From Xenoacremonium recifei (lineage: Eukaryota > Ascomycota > Sordariomycetes > Hypocreales > Nectriaceae), in the NCBI GenBank assembly GCA_012184525.1, contig WOFQ01000015.1, positions 248,001-312,000 of the forward strand: DNA of 64,000 bases. The letters run 5' to 3'. The position numbers and the translations under genes were made by a program. Shown piece by piece: positions 10,860 through 21,757 of this stretch (its first letter is position 1; each line of letters starts with the position of its first letter). Below the pieces are notes generated by a model. It did not search any database, had not been told where the DNA came from, and worked only from the letters and a program-made list of their open reading frames with translations.

Positions 10860-13447
10860 TTACAATAGACCTTTGGCTTTCAAGTCATCGTGCGCCTTCT
10901 TCTGGCGATCCCAAAGCTTCTTCAGCGTCTTCATCTGGCTCTTCGGCACGTCGCTGCCATCCTTCATCTTGGTCGGCATTCCATGCTCATCCCATGCGCT
11001 GTATCGCTCGTCGCTCTTGAACATCTCTTGCGGGGGCATCTTGGCCTTCTCCCTCGCCTCCAACTCTGCCTTCTCTCGCGCTAGACGAGCCTCTTCCTTC
11101 TTCCTCGCCTTCTCAGCGTCTTTCGCCGCCTTCTCCTCTCGGGCGGCAATGAGCTCTGCAGCAGGAATAAACTTGATCAGCGAAGGCTGGTTATCAGGCC
11201 GATCATCCAAATACACGCCAAGATTCGTGAGATCCTGATCTCTGATTCGATCCGTCAAGGAAAGAATAGCCTTCTTAGTTTCAGGTGTCTGAGCCGAGAC
11301 GATACGTCGAAGCTCGTCGCGGAGCTTGGACACGATCCGTAGGTATGGCAGTGCCAGTTGCTCCGGGTCGCGTGAGCCACTAGCTGCGATCGACTCAAAT
11401 TCAGACGTAGGATCTTCCTTCAAGAGAGAGGCAATAGCCTCATTGTCGACCGACAGACCGCTAACATCGCCCTTGACTTTCTCGAGAACGCTGGCATAGG
11501 GCTTGATGGCCGTCTCGGGCTCAACATCGGGGCTGATAGCAGAAGCCCAGCCGAGTCCGTTGTATGGAGGCTTTGCATTTGCATCCAAGCCAAAGATGCC
11601 AACAATCTTCGTGATCCATCGGGCAATAGCTTCCAGGGCAGCGAGATCGGCCTCTTTGTTGTCCTTAATATGAACGTTGGCGGCGTTAACAAGCTTGAGA
11701 ATTGCGCTCATTGCCTTAGGAGTGTCAAAGGAGTTTACGAGGGCTTCCTCAAATTCCTTCTTCGTCTGTTCCAGCTCACCCAGCAAACCCTCGGTTGGCT
11801 TTTCTTGACTTATCGAGAGCGATTGGACGCCACTGACAATGCCAGCCTCAGCAAGCAAGGACTTGGTGTTGATAAAAAAGTTCTGATGCATATTAGCTAC
11901 CAAATCGCCACCAGTGAATGAGCATACGTACGCTGACGGAGGACTCCCAGTTCTCGGCTTGCAGTTTCATATCGGGCGAAATTTCGACACCATCGTTCCA
12001 ACGGCCCATTAAAAAGACGACTCGCATTCTTCGGGCAGAGTAATCGGTGGCAAGTGCATCTTGAATCGTCTGGAAGTTCTTCAGCGACTTGGACATCTTG
12101 GAGCCTGAAATCGACAGGTGACCCATATGCAGGAAGTAGTTGACCCAAGTATGCTCGCCCTTGTCGTGCTGGCAAAAGTAGGCTTCGCTCTGTGCTAGTT
12201 CGTTATCGTGATGGGGGAAAGCGAGGTCGATTCCGCCAGAGTGAATATCCATCTGAGCACCGAGGACATCTGACGCCATGACCGAGCACTCAATGTGCCA
12301 TCCAGGGCGGCCGTTGCCCCATTTGCTGGACCAGTATGGTTCACCAGCCTTGGACTTCTTCCACAGCGCAAAGTCTCCGGCATTCTTCTTCCCAACAAGA
12401 CCCTTGGACAATGATCCCTCGCCCTCCTCCTGAAGCGACTTGTCATTTCGGACATCGGGGCGCAATCGCGCATAGGTGTTGCCGGCCTTTTCAAACGCAG
12501 TAATGTCGAAGTAGACCGAGCCCTCTGACTCATACGCAAAGCCCTTGTCCACGATCTTGGCGACGAAATCGGCAATCTGCGGGACGTATTCAGTGACTCG
12601 GGTGATAACATCCGGCCGCAAAACGTTCAAAGCATCCATGTCATCCATGAAAAGCCCCTCCATGCTCTGGGTGAGGTCGGTGAACATGGTCTGGTCGCTC
12701 GTATCGATCGTCTCCTTGTACAGGGAATCGAGGTAGGGTAGCAGGATCTCGTCGATACCAGGGAAGACAGTGCCGGACTTGATAGCTTCTGCCGCAGCAG
12801 TCATGTTGCCCAAGTGCATTTTGACTTTGGCCTCGTCGTCGCCCGGCTTGCCTTCACCAGAAATCGTGCCACCAGTGAGCACTCGTCCGTAGGCCGCATC
12901 TCGTCGTTCGGAATAGTTGGTCGCATCGAGGTCCTCGCCGTCTTTGAGAAGCAAAGGCAGGCTGCTCTTTGCATATGCGCGGAATGCTGCTAGTGCCAGA
13001 CGTCTCAGCTCGTCATCGGAGTAAGTCTTCTTCTTCTCGAGGTCCAGCAACCGTTGTCGCCTGGCCTTGATAATAATCTGCCACCGTTTTAGCACGGCGA
13101 GCCTCAGCCAAGCTCGCCTCCCATACCTTATCGTCAATGTCTGTGATGTTCATGACAAACTTGACGTCAAACCCGAAGTAGTGCATCATAATGCGTCGGA
13201 TTATATCGGTCGAGACATAGTTCCTCGCGTGACCCAAGTGGCTCTTGTCGTAGACGGTCGGTCCGCAAGCGTACCAGGACACCTTTCCAGCCTCAATCGG
13301 GACGAAGGGCACCGGGGCACCGGGCTTCAGTGAGTTGTAAAGCTTCAGAGAATCCATGGTCGCGATCGAGTACGGGCGGTACAGAGCTCTGGTTCGGAAA
13401 AGCTGAGGGGAGAGTCGGGGTCGCAGCGCAAGGCGAATGAAGTTCAT
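10860..13447 (-). CDS. Cysteinyl-tRNA synthetase, probably dual mitochondrial/cytosolic
   Basis: Charges tRNA-Cys with cysteine. Three exons: 13447-13127, 13077-11932 and 11882-10860; both introns are 49 nt with GT-AG ends (GTATGG...GCAG and GTACGT...CAG) and keep the frame. Class I motifs are intact: HLGH at 13229-13240 after KVSWYACGPTVYDKS, the GWHIECSVM zinc-site region, and KMSKS at 12085-12099. The C-terminal exon ends in a long Lys/Glu/Ala-rich helical extension of the type found in eukaryotic enzymes. The first ATG gives a basic, Ser/Leu-rich 30-residue leader (MNFIRLALRPRLSPQLF) that looks like a mitochondrial presequence, and an in-frame ATG at 13357 (MDSLKLYN) would start the cytosolic form. 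The gene is head-to-head with TRM61. No second cysteinyl-tRNA synthetase is present in the window. Confidence 0.95.
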
Positions 13448-13861
13448 TCAGGAGGAAAGAGCGACAAAAAGAGAAAAACTGCGGGGAGAAGAAGATCGAG
13501 TCGCAAAGCGCAACCAGGAAGAAAGGGGGTATCTCTGAGGGGTGGAATGAGGAGGGAAAGGAGGAGGAGAGGCCAGAGCTGGAAGCTGCGCGAGGGTTGA
13601 GTCACGGCGATTAATTGTTAGGGAATGGAAGGGAGAGAGTTTTAGCCCCTTCCTTTCCCGCTCCCCGCCCTGCAGCCTCGCGCTATCACGCCTGTCTAGC
13701 GCCTGCCCCTCACTGATTTACAGTGGGTGGGTCGGCCAGCAAAGCTCAATTCTTCAGCCTCGCAAAAAAAGTTTCCATCTTCGACTCCAGCATCCATACC
13801 CAAGCATAAGCTGCATCGCCGTTCCAACATTGTGGCGGCGAAACCGCAGCACTTCGATACC
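13448..13861. promoter_or_regulatory. Bidirectional promoter of CysRS and TRM61
   Basis: The two tRNA-related genes are transcribed outward from this 280-410 base spacer (depending on the TRM61 start). It is purine-rich on the CysRS side (several GGAGGAAAGGAGG tracts), with polypyrimidine on the other strand, as is common at fungal 5' leaders. No TATA box is evident. Confidence 0.5.
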
Positions 13862-15412
13862 ATGACGCGACCGTCGCCGTTTCTCCAGCCTGGAGCGCAG
13901 ACATCCGTCGGTGATCTCGCAATTGTCCTTCTCTCTCGCGACAACCTCCAGCCCATCACACTCCAAGAGTCGACCGGGGAGCACGACGGCTATGCAGAGG
14001 GCGTGACGCTCAATACCCGCTTTGGGTCATTCCCGCACTCTACACTCCTTGGTATCCCCTGGGGATCTCAGGTTCGAGCTTCAGCAGTCGACACAGGCTC
14101 CCGAGGACGCAAACGACGGCGAGAGGCTACTGATGATGACACGCCCACTCCCGGGCCAGACGATGAGGCGAAGGCAGGGGACTCTAAGGCAGTGAAACAG
14201 GCAACTGCTGCCTCAAGTGGCTTCATTCACATACTGCGTCCGTCTCCAGAGCTGTGGACGAGCAGTTTACCGCACCGGACACAGGTGGTGTATACCCCCG
14301 ATTACAGCTACGTCCTCCAACGGCTACGAGTATTTCCAGGATCGCGCATTATTGAAGCTGGTGCAGGGAGTGGCAGTTTCACACACGCTTCGGCTCGAGC
14401 TGTATACAATGGATACCCCAAGACCGTAGAGGAGAAGAAGGGAAAGGTTTTCAGCTTCGAATTTCACGAACCGCGATTCAACAAAATGCGAGAGGAGATC
14501 GAAGCACACAGGCTAGACGGCATTGTGCGGATCACGCATCGCGATGTGTATCAGGACGGGTTTGTGGTAGATGGCAAGTCGCCTCTCGCAAACGCCATAT
14601 TCTTGGATCTTCCTGCGCCGTGGGAAGCCCTACACCACCTTTCAAGACGAAAACCCGCGAAGCTGAAGGATGCCACCGACTGGGTTTCTCCACTGGATCC
14701 GAAGAAGAGCGCGTATATATGCACGTTCTCTCCATGCATAGAACAGGTCACGCGAACTATTGAGGAGCTTCGAAATTTGGGTTGGACTGATGTCGACATG
14801 GTGGAGATGTCGAATCGGAAACTTGGTGTCTTCCGCGAGAGAGTTGGAGCCACAGTCCCAACCGATAGGCCCAATGTTCAAACTCCGGCAGACGTGATAG
14901 AAGCTATGGAGAGGCTCAAGGACATCAACCGAAAAACCAGGGAGTATCATAAGGCTCAGTTCGCGGCAGCAAACAATGGCGATTCCGAAATGGACATTGA
15001 CCCACCAAGGCCAAAGGCCAACGGAGACGAGACGCCCAAAACGGAGGAAGACGACAAACCCTGGATGAACGGTAGACTTTTCCATCGGCCGGAGACGGAG
15101 TTCAAGCAACACACATCGTATCTCGTCTTTGCGGTACTGCCTCGCGAATGGACCGAGGAGGACGAAGCTGCGGCGTGGGCAAAGTGGCCGTGCAGCAACG
15201 GCAATGAGGGGAGACTGATTGGCACGCTCGACAAGGAGACGCGCAAACAGCAGACACGAGAGAAGCTGCAAGCCCGAAAGAAGCAGAAGCAGGAACGTAT
15301 ACAACGTTACAAGGATGAGGAAGCGAAACTGGCTGAGAGGACTCAGAAATCGGCAGCCACGGAAGAGCCCAAGGCCCAGGATGCTGTCGAAGTAAGAGAT
15401 GATACCCAGTGA
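13862..15412 (+). CDS. TRM61: tRNA (adenine-58-N1)-methyltransferase catalytic subunit TRM61
   Basis: The catalytic subunit of the nuclear Trm6-Trm61 complex that makes m1A58 in tRNA; also known as Gcd14. Seen: the N-terminal GDLAIVLLSRDNLQPI segment, then ILRPSPELWTSSLPHRTQVVYTPD, then the AdoMet-binding loop EAGAGSGSFT (about 14354-14380), and a later DLPAPWEAL motif IV region. It is one exon. The frame is open from ATG 13727, but ATG 13862 (MTRPSPFLQPGAQTS) matches where the family begins, giving 516 residues; the longer start would add 45 Ser/Lys-rich residues. A charged insert lies between the first beta domain and the catalytic domain, and the tail is a Lys/Arg/Glu coiled-coil-like stretch. 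It shares a promoter region with a tRNA synthetase. Confidence 0.93.
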   Translation: MTRPSPFLQPGAQTSVGDLAIVLLSRDNLQPITLQESTGEHDGYAEGVTLNTRFGSFPHSTLLGIPWGSQVRASAVDTGSRGRKRRREATDDDTPTPGPDDEAKAGDSKAVKQATAASSGFIHILRPSPELWTSSLPHRTQVVYTPDYSYVLQRLRVFPGSRIIEAGAGSGSFTHASARAVYNGYPKTVEEKKGKVFSFEFHEPRFNKMREEIEAHRLDGIVRITHRDVYQDGFVVDGKSPLANAIFLDLPAPWEALHHLSRRKPAKLKDATDWVSPLDPKKSAYICTFSPCIEQVTRTIEELRNLGWTDVDMVEMSNRKLGVFRERVGATVPTDRPNVQTPADVIEAMERLKDINRKTREYHKAQFAAANNGDSEMDIDPPRPKANGDETPKTEEDDKPWMNGRLFHRPETEFKQHTSYLVFAVLPREWTEEDEAAAWAKWPCSNGNEGRLIGTLDKETRKQQTREKLQARKKQKQERIQRYKDEEAKLAERTQKSAATEEPKAQDAVEVRDDTQ

Positions 15413-16310
15413 CAAAGCAAATTATGCAGAAAATGAGCACCTTGGATAATGGAAAGGCGTGGGGGCTTATCGTCACTACGAGCCGTGTCTTTACTTTTTG
15501 AGCGTCCGAGACCCCGTGGTTTTTTTTCTTACATATTCGTTTCCGTCATCTCGCGCTCCTTTCACAAGTGACAACTCATTCCCTCGTTCGCAGATTCGCC
15601 ATTACTCATGCTCGTCTTGTCCCTTATCTCCCGCCCCAGGATCACCAGCATTGTCTGCTTATTTTCATGCGCTCATGAAATGGGCAAATCTGTCATGTAC
15701 GGAACGAGTCCTCTCTTTCCTCACGACCAGCAAGAAGACTAAAGCAGCCAACAAGAGGCAGTGTTGGTCACCGAACAGCACCCGTACCCATCGTTTTGCA
15801 GGAGTTTTCTGGGCCAGCACGTCCAATGAGAAATTTTGCGATTCCGATAGGCCAAAACCAGGGCTTCGCAGCTCCTCACCTGAATCGTGCATGGTGTAGA
15901 CTCCTCAGCCACTTATACGCAACGCTATCGTGGATAGCGTCAACAAGAACATCCAATTGCGCTGCAACTGCATGGGATTTGTGTCTCTTGCGGCTCTTGA
16001 CGGGTGCCTTATGGATGCCTTATGAGCAAAAGTCTCGCAAATGTCTCGAATCAGCTTCAGGACACCCATGTCGTTTGGACCAAGGTGAGGCTGTCGAGGC
16101 CGGGGAATGGAGTGATATCTTGGCGCAGCTCGACCCATCGGCCTGGGTTGCGGCAGCGTTCACCGACTGGAAACCTGAGACAGGTCCTGAGGGTATTTAT
16201 AACTCCATGGACTTCTCGTCTGCACATTCACCACTCCTTTCCGGAACCTCACGAATTTGTTCGGACCTTGACCTTCCGAGGACGTAGCTCGGTCAGCTTC
16301 ACCTGTTTCA
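15413..16310. other. Gene-free spacer
   Basis: About 900 bases. Short frames at 15459-15899 and 15796-16287 overlap but look unlike proteins. It may contain the 5' leader of the next gene. Confidence 0.4.
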
Positions 16311-17117
16311 ATGGCTACGGAAATCTCACCCACAACACAACCCTCCGGTGGCGCCCCTGTGCAACAAGATGTTGCTTGGGGAATTTCATATCAGAATCTG
16401 GCGAGTCAATGGTCAGACTGGATTCTCGATATTTCGGGGCTGCACTATTACCGCGCGAGATTCGTCTCCTATGACGTCGCGTCGACAATTATAACAGACT
16501 CACGCAACTCGGTTGTCTCGGGCAGTCAAGGCTATTATATCCATTATGAGTTTCTGGGCGTCAATGAGGTTGTCAACAGTCCTTATGACCCTGCAATCGC
16601 GCTCGGGCAGCCAGTGAAGGATGCAAACGCAGCGACAGATGTTGACGCCAATGGCGTCTCAGCGACTGTTCCGGATACAGTGCAAACGGCATCAAATACG
16701 AACCCCATTATGTCGCAAGCAACTTCGGAGGACAATCCCTCAATTTTACCAACGACAGAGGCAACCCTCTTGGATCCAGCCCAGACCGCCCAACATGCCG
16801 CGATACCAGCGACTCAAGTCTCCAAGGGGAAGGACAAACCCGCGGCCAATTCGAACATCGACCCGCCAAAGCCGGATGTAATCGCTGTCGAAGAAACAAA
16901 AATGCGGCAAGTCTCAATGATGCCGGATGGACACAAAGCGAGCTACCTAGGCGAAAACGAGGCGTACCAGGCGCCTATGGAGCAGATCCCGCGTGTCCCG
17001 CTGAAGCATGACAAACATCCGATTGTATTTGATAAGAAGGCGCGCAGGCTTCTGCGACAGAACAAAAAGACGAAGGTTAATCCGAGTTTCAAGGTTCAGA
17101 CGTGGCTGAAGGGCTAA
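16311..17117 (+). CDS. Unknown protein, 268 residues
   Basis: A single open frame from ATG 16311. The first 90 residues look like a folded domain (ISYQNLASQWSDWILDISG, then HYYRARFVSYDVAS and QGYYIHYEFLGVNEVV, an alternating aromatic/hydrophobic pattern suggesting beta strands). Residues of about 100-190 are low-complexity Ala/Thr/Gln/Pro/Asn, and the last 60 are basic (KKARRLLRQNKKTKVNPSF). The bipartite layout and basic tail suggest a nuclear or nucleic-acid-associated protein, but I recognise no family and assign no function. No signal peptide or membrane segment. A further upstream exon is possible because the first ATG lies in a long open stretch of other frames. Confidence 0.55.
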   Translation: MATEISPTTQPSGGAPVQQDVAWGISYQNLASQWSDWILDISGLHYYRARFVSYDVASTIITDSRNSVVSGSQGYYIHYEFLGVNEVVNSPYDPAIALGQPVKDANAATDVDANGVSATVPDTVQTASNTNPIMSQATSEDNPSILPTTEATLLDPAQTAQHAAIPATQVSKGKDKPAANSNIDPPKPDVIAVEETKMRQVSMMPDGHKASYLGENEAYQAPMEQIPRVPLKHDKHPIVFDKKARRLLRQNKKTKVNPSFKVQTWLKG

Positions 17118-18040
17118 GTGTAAATTACACGTCGCGTCGCCCGGGTTTGAGGCGAAGCACGCCAAATATCAGGAGTTTCTGGGAAGGGCATATTTAACAG
17201 ATTTGTACAAGATTGACCAAAAATGAGGCTTATAATTGCGATATTTTTCTTTGGCTATAGAATACTCTATGGATTTTTGCCAGTACTAGTGAGTGTCGGG
17301 TGCAGGAACGCTTCGCTTACACGTCCGCCTCACTTTTCCGTGTACAGTCCCCGACATGGAGGACCTTGTCACCGAACGACCCGGGATAGCACTCGATTCC
17401 AGAGTTTTCCATGAATTCTATGACGATTCTGGCCCTTTGATGCATGGCTGCGGGATTTCCAGGGCGAAATGTTGAGGCGGTGGGAGGGGTCGCAAAAGTG
17501 AGGCGGACGAAACCACAGCATGCATGCACCGCCACTACCATGACCCCAATGAAAGATTACAATAAATCCAATTCTAGTAGCGGCTTATTGGGTAGGTTTC
17601 GATGCAAGGCATCCAATGTCAATACCTTTCTGAACGATAGGCCATGTCCATCGTCCTCCGCCCCGAGCGCATTTGTGCACGAGTCACCTCATATTCAAGG
17701 CCGGATCATGGAGCACCCGATTAGACGAAGCTGTGACTTCTTTATTTGTCAAAACAAGGCACTCGAGTCTCTTACGGGTTTTCCTCCAGCGAGAAGTAAG
17801 AGAGGATTTGCCAGTGACGAGTCCGTTATGGCATCTCCTCACCGTATGGCGTATCCCCAATATAACGATCTGCGCTGTAGAGCGGCAAATCAGGATCAAC
17901 TAAACAGACTGTCGTTATTGCTATGTTGCCAGTTGGCATGCGTTGGTGAGGTCTAATGGTACGTTGGAAACCGTCACAGCTGGTCTGATGGGCTCATAGA
18001 CTCTGTATTGAGGGAGAAGCCCCCACTATAAGGAACTATT
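17118..18040. other. Gene-free spacer
   Basis: About 920 bases before the tRNA gene. A 170-codon frame at 17444-17956 has no recognisable protein character. Nothing else supported. Confidence 0.4.
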
Positions 18041-18123
18041 TCCCGGTTAGCTCAATCGGTAGAGCGTGAGACTTTTATTAGTACGCGATCTCAAGGCTGC
18101 GGGTTCGACCCCCGCATCGGGAG
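18041..18123 (+). tRNA. tRNA-Lys (anticodon UUU), split by a 10-nt intron
   Basis: The acceptor stem pairs TCCCGGT (18041-18047) with ATCGGGA (18116-18122), discriminator G 18123, one G-T pair. The A-box region TAGCTCAATCGGTAGAGC and the B box GGTTCGACC are intact. The anticodon arm is TGAGA / loop CTTTTA+A / TCTCA, giving anticodon TTT at 18074-18076. A 10-base intron (18078-18087, TTAGTACGCG) interrupts after position 37, the canonical eukaryotic nuclear site; without it the loop and stem close perfectly. The T arm GCGGG/CCCGC pairs fully. Confidence 0.93.
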
Positions 18124-18404
18124 TTTCGATGAATGATTGAGAATTCTTTTTGCTGTTGGAGGCCATGAACTTTTTTGTGAGGGGTTAGCGAGAGTCGACA
18201 GGCTGGGCGGCTTCCCCTGTCCCTACTTTTGCTCCGTGCCATTGCGGGGTAGAACAGACAGTGAAAATAATCGGGGCTCGGAACATACTTTCTCCGCTTG
18301 ACCTCAAGCTTCAATCCGTCGCGAACCTTTTGGGGAGCCTCGTCAAATTCCACGATCCAGCTTCAGCCTGCTCCCACAACACATCTTACTCCCCAACCGC
18401 CACC

Positions 18405-18850
18405 ATGACGTCCACAATCGGCATCCCCATCAAGCTCCTGAACGAGGCTCAGGTCCGTATCTCCCTTGCGCTTCCGAATTCTCTCAGCTAACCTCCCGCA
18501 GGGCCATATCGTTACCCTCGAAATCACCTCCGGCCAGACCTACCGCGGCAAGCTTCTCGAAGGTCCGTCCCCTCGGCCCCAACAAACCCGACCGAGCTAA
18601 CACACTCACAGCCGAGGACAACATGAACGTGCAGCTCAAGGATATCACCGTGACGGCACGCGACGGCCGCGTCTCGCATCTCGACCAGGTCTACATCCGC
18701 GGCTCGCACGTGCGCTTCTTCATCGTGCCCGACATGCTTCGCAACGCGCCCATGTTCCGCAGCCGTAACGTACGTGGTAGAGGTGTTGGTTTGGCGCGTG
18801 GTCGTGCGACTGTGAGCAGGGCGCGGGCTGGTGGCCGTGGAGGACGATAA
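18405..18850 (+). CDS. SMD3: Small nuclear ribonucleoprotein SmD3
   Basis: A core Sm protein of the U1, U2, U4 and U5 spliceosomal snRNPs. Three exons: 18405-18452, 18502-18562 and 18612-18850, separated by two 49-base introns that both begin GTCCGT. The product starts MTSTIGIPIKLLNEAQ, then GHIVTLEITSGQTYRGKL (Sm1 motif), then the Sm2 region with DQVYIRGSHVRFFIVPDML. It ends in an Arg/Gly-rich tail (RGRGVGLARGRATVSRARAGG), the usual target of arginine methylation in SmD3. Length of about 115 residues fits the family. Confidence 0.96.
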
Positions 18851-19317
18851 AGGGCGGACATTTCTAGCCATGCGCCTGGCGGCAGCGAATTCGAACGCGA
18901 TGCAAGAGCACCGAAGAATAGTCAAAGATCGAATGGTCTGAGGGTGATCTACGGACAAGGACTAAACCTAGGATGCATGCAGTATGCTGGTCGAGAGTCG
19001 CGCGCAGTCGAGATTTTGAAAGATGATAGAGAGTCGCGACAGGGGTGAGATTGACGTGGTTTGGCGTTTTGGGCTTCTCTTTTTCGTTACGGATATTGGA
19101 CCCAGGGGGCGGGCAAAAAGAACGATATACCAATCAGAGCTTGGTTCGAGGGTTGTAGCTTCAGAAACGACATAGCTGGTATCGCTTTAGGCTCCAGCAT
19201 GATTGAGTAGACTACCTCTATACATAAGGCGTATCTGCTACGCCTGGTATTCCCTCATTCCCAATGACCTTATATCATGTGTGTTCTACATATCATACAA
19301 ATGAGACTGTTTTTGTT
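18851..19317. other. Convergent spacer
   Basis: About 470 bases between the 3' ends of SmD3 and the minus-strand mitochondrial protein gene. Nothing else seen. Confidence 0.5.
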
Positions 19318-21228
19318 TTACTTCATCCGAGCCAACGCATCCTCTGCCTTGGCGACCAGCTCCCGCGCCTTGGAAAGCTCCTGGGCCTCCTGGCTGATCA
19401 CATCCTCCTCCGCCTCTTTCTTGCCCTCGAGAACGTCTGCCACGCTCTCCTCGGCAGCTCGCAGTGCCTTTCGGCCCTCTTCTCGAACTTCACCTTCCCA
19501 GAATGACCGCGCAGCCTCCCATTTCTTCTGCAACCGCCCCAGACTCCACATGATGCCTAAAGCTGCCACTGCTCCAGCTTCGTAGATTGTGGAGGAGAAG
19601 TTTGAGATGTACAGCAGTGCAGCAAGCGACGTCGTTACTCCTGAGGTACCAAGGGACTGGAGAACGAGTCTCTGCGCCAATGCTTGGAGCGCCGGAATGG
19701 TCTCGTTCTGGAGGTAGCGGCGCGTGAAGGCAATGTGTCCAGGCCACTTCGGCAACGGCGCTGCATGCTTTATCGGAACTATAGGGGAAAGCTCCTCGGA
19801 GCCCAGTCGCTCCGTCTCAGGTGCTGGGAGATGATAGTCCTTGGCTGATATCGGCTGTGGGTATTTGGGCGGCTGCTCGGCAACCTCTGCGATCCGTCCA
19901 GTGAGGTAGACCAGCTCTTGCTCGGCAGTTGGAAGGAAACGCTGGCTTAGCATCTCATTCGTGAGCATGGCAACATCATCGACACGCCAAAAGAGCTGCC
20001 ACCAGCCGAGCTTGCGCCATCGACGGCCGGTGAAGCCTAGGTCCAGCTGGTCTTGGAGCTCGGCATGGGCTTTCTGGGCCCAGGTTGAGAGCCCGTCGTT
20101 AAGCTTCTCTGAGAGGATTGGAGAAGTAGTGGTAGATCTGACGAATTGGGATAGCTCCTGTGATTCTCGAGCTTGGATAGCAGACAGGGTGTTCTGTAGC
20201 AGTGAGGCAATGAGATGTCTCACCGCAGGCTTGGTTGATTCGTCCGATGCCCTAATCCCAGACTTGAGCCAGGACACCAAAGCAGGCAGGTTGCTTGCAA
20301 ACCAAAGCTTCTCATACTCCATGGCGTTCCCGGGTCCTTCGCGGATTTTGGCAACACCCTGCTCGGCTTGCGGAAGGTCGAAAACTTCGAACGTAGCATC
20401 GAGTTGGTCCTTGTTCACGCCTCTCATGTTGACAGCTGTCATGATGGGCCCGTCGGTATCGATCACTGGGATGGCCGAGACGCTGACGGCACCGTTCATG
20501 CCATCAGCAACTGCCAGTGCCTTGTGAACTGGGGTCATCATAGTGGTGACACGGTCCTCGGCCACAGGGATGTTGACCATAGGAACTAACAGAGCGTCTT
20601 CCACGTCTTGCATCGAGACATTTTCGCCAGGGACAACAGGGGAGTCAAGGTCCATGAAGAGAATCTCCAGGTTCAAACCGTTCCACTCCGCCGAGGAAAT
20701 CTGAAGCTCGTCAAGCGTGCTCGTCTTCGAGACCGTAGAGCTTCCCTTTGGGGGGACAGGTCCGACCCGGATGATTAAGGGCTTCCTCGAGTCATGGTCT
20801 TTCAATTGCCCCTCCCAGTCTTGTTCGTCCTCCAGCGGATCTGCTAGCATCACCCTCAACACATGTTTGGCAGTTGTCCCAGCGTCCGCGCCATTCACCA
20901 GCCCGAGGATGGCTACCCGCACCGATTCGTGGCCAGGAGTCTGTCGAAGACCCTGTAGGGCCAATTGAAGTCGTGACAAGTTCGTGAGCGTAGGCGCATG
21001 TTTCTCGAGGTCGACAAGAGCCTGTTCGAGTTCGGCACGAGGGTTTGAAGTGGTCGCCGAGGTTGATTGGAATCTTCGGCCCACGATCTCGCGCCGCGAT
21101 CGCGCTCGTCCGGTTGCGACCGGCCTAGCTGAGCAGAAGGGACATATCGACGTCGCGTTCAGTTTTCGGGTTCGTATCAGAGCCCCAAAGCTCCGGGAAT
21201 GAGGGACGATTGGCCGCGAGCAAGCCAT
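19318..21228 (-). CDS. Predicted mitochondrial membrane protein (possibly Mmc1-like)
   Basis: A single-exon gene of 636 residues from ATG 21228 (MACSRPIVPHSRSFG). The frame is open to 21477, but the extra residues look non-coding. The N-terminus is basic, Ser/Ala-rich and without acids through RRFQSTSATTS, a typical matrix targeting presequence ending in the common RxFxS form. The middle part is mixed alpha/beta (RVAILGLVNGADAG, LNLEILFMDLDSP). The C-terminal third has the conserved block WRKLGWWQLFWRVDD, a hydrophobic Ala/Ser/Leu-rich stretch near residues 530-580 that could form two membrane segments, and a Glu/Lys/Ala-rich coiled coil to the end. From memory this resembles the fungal Mmc1 cristae-maintenance family, but I hold that loosely; it could be another conserved fungal mitochondrial protein. 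Confidence 0.75.
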   Translation of the reverse strand: MACSRPIVPHSRSFGALIRTRKLNATSICPFCSARPVATGRARSRREIVGRRFQSTSATTSNPRAELEQALVDLEKHAPTLTNLSRLQLALQGLRQTPGHESVRVAILGLVNGADAGTTAKHVLRVMLADPLEDEQDWEGQLKDHDSRKPLIIRVGPVPPKGSSTVSKTSTLDELQISSAEWNGLNLEILFMDLDSPVVPGENVSMQDVEDALLVPMVNIPVAEDRVTTMMTPVHKALAVADGMNGAVSVSAIPVIDTDGPIMTAVNMRGVNKDQLDATFEVFDLPQAEQGVAKIREGPGNAMEYEKLWFASNLPALVSWLKSGIRASDESTKPAVRHLIASLLQNTLSAIQARESQELSQFVRSTTTSPILSEKLNDGLSTWAQKAHAELQDQLDLGFTGRRWRKLGWWQLFWRVDDVAMLTNEMLSQRFLPTAEQELVYLTGRIAEVAEQPPKYPQPISAKDYHLPAPETERLGSEELSPIVPIKHAAPLPKWPGHIAFTRRYLQNETIPALQALAQRLVLQSLGTSGVTTSLAALLYISNFSSTIYEAGAVAALGIMWSLGRLQKKWEAARSFWEGEVREEGRKALRAAEESVADVLEGKKEAEEDVISQEAQELSKARELVAKAEDALARMK

Positions 21229-21757
21229 TTGAGAGGTTGCCTTGCCCAAGCTTGCGGATGAAGTTGGATGAAGCTTGAGCAAAGCTCCGATAAGTGGAGT
21301 TCGGGAAAGGCCCGGCAAAACACGGAGCTCCGAAGCCCAGGTTCGACTTACAGGAAGATTGTCTTCCTGGGCTTCTCGTCGAAGACAACTGTATAAAACG
21401 TAACTTTTACCTTTTTTAGATGTGATTTTTATTTTATGAAAGGTGATTTTATTAGGATTTCGAATGGCCTTCATCAAGTCAAGTTTCTACTCCGTCACTG
21501 TCCCTACCTAATCAGGGTGGGAGTGAATAATTAGCCCTGGAAGCACTTCTAAGCGCGACCAAATCGAAAACAAACATGCGAAGATTGTTAAAGATATGAT
21601 ATAATGAATATTAAGAGTCTAATCCATAGAAGCGGTCCAGTATGTATTGTATGGAGCTATAAAAAAGTATCCAACAGCATGAAGGTTAATCCATATATAC
21701 ATATCCTGCGACTAAAAGAAATATTGATCCATCGTCCGCTTATCGCCACGCCGAGTC
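21229..21757. other. Spacer
   Basis: About 530 bases between the FAD oxidase 3' end and the mitochondrial protein start on the same strand. AT-rich in 21400-21700. Nothing recognised. Confidence 0.45.
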
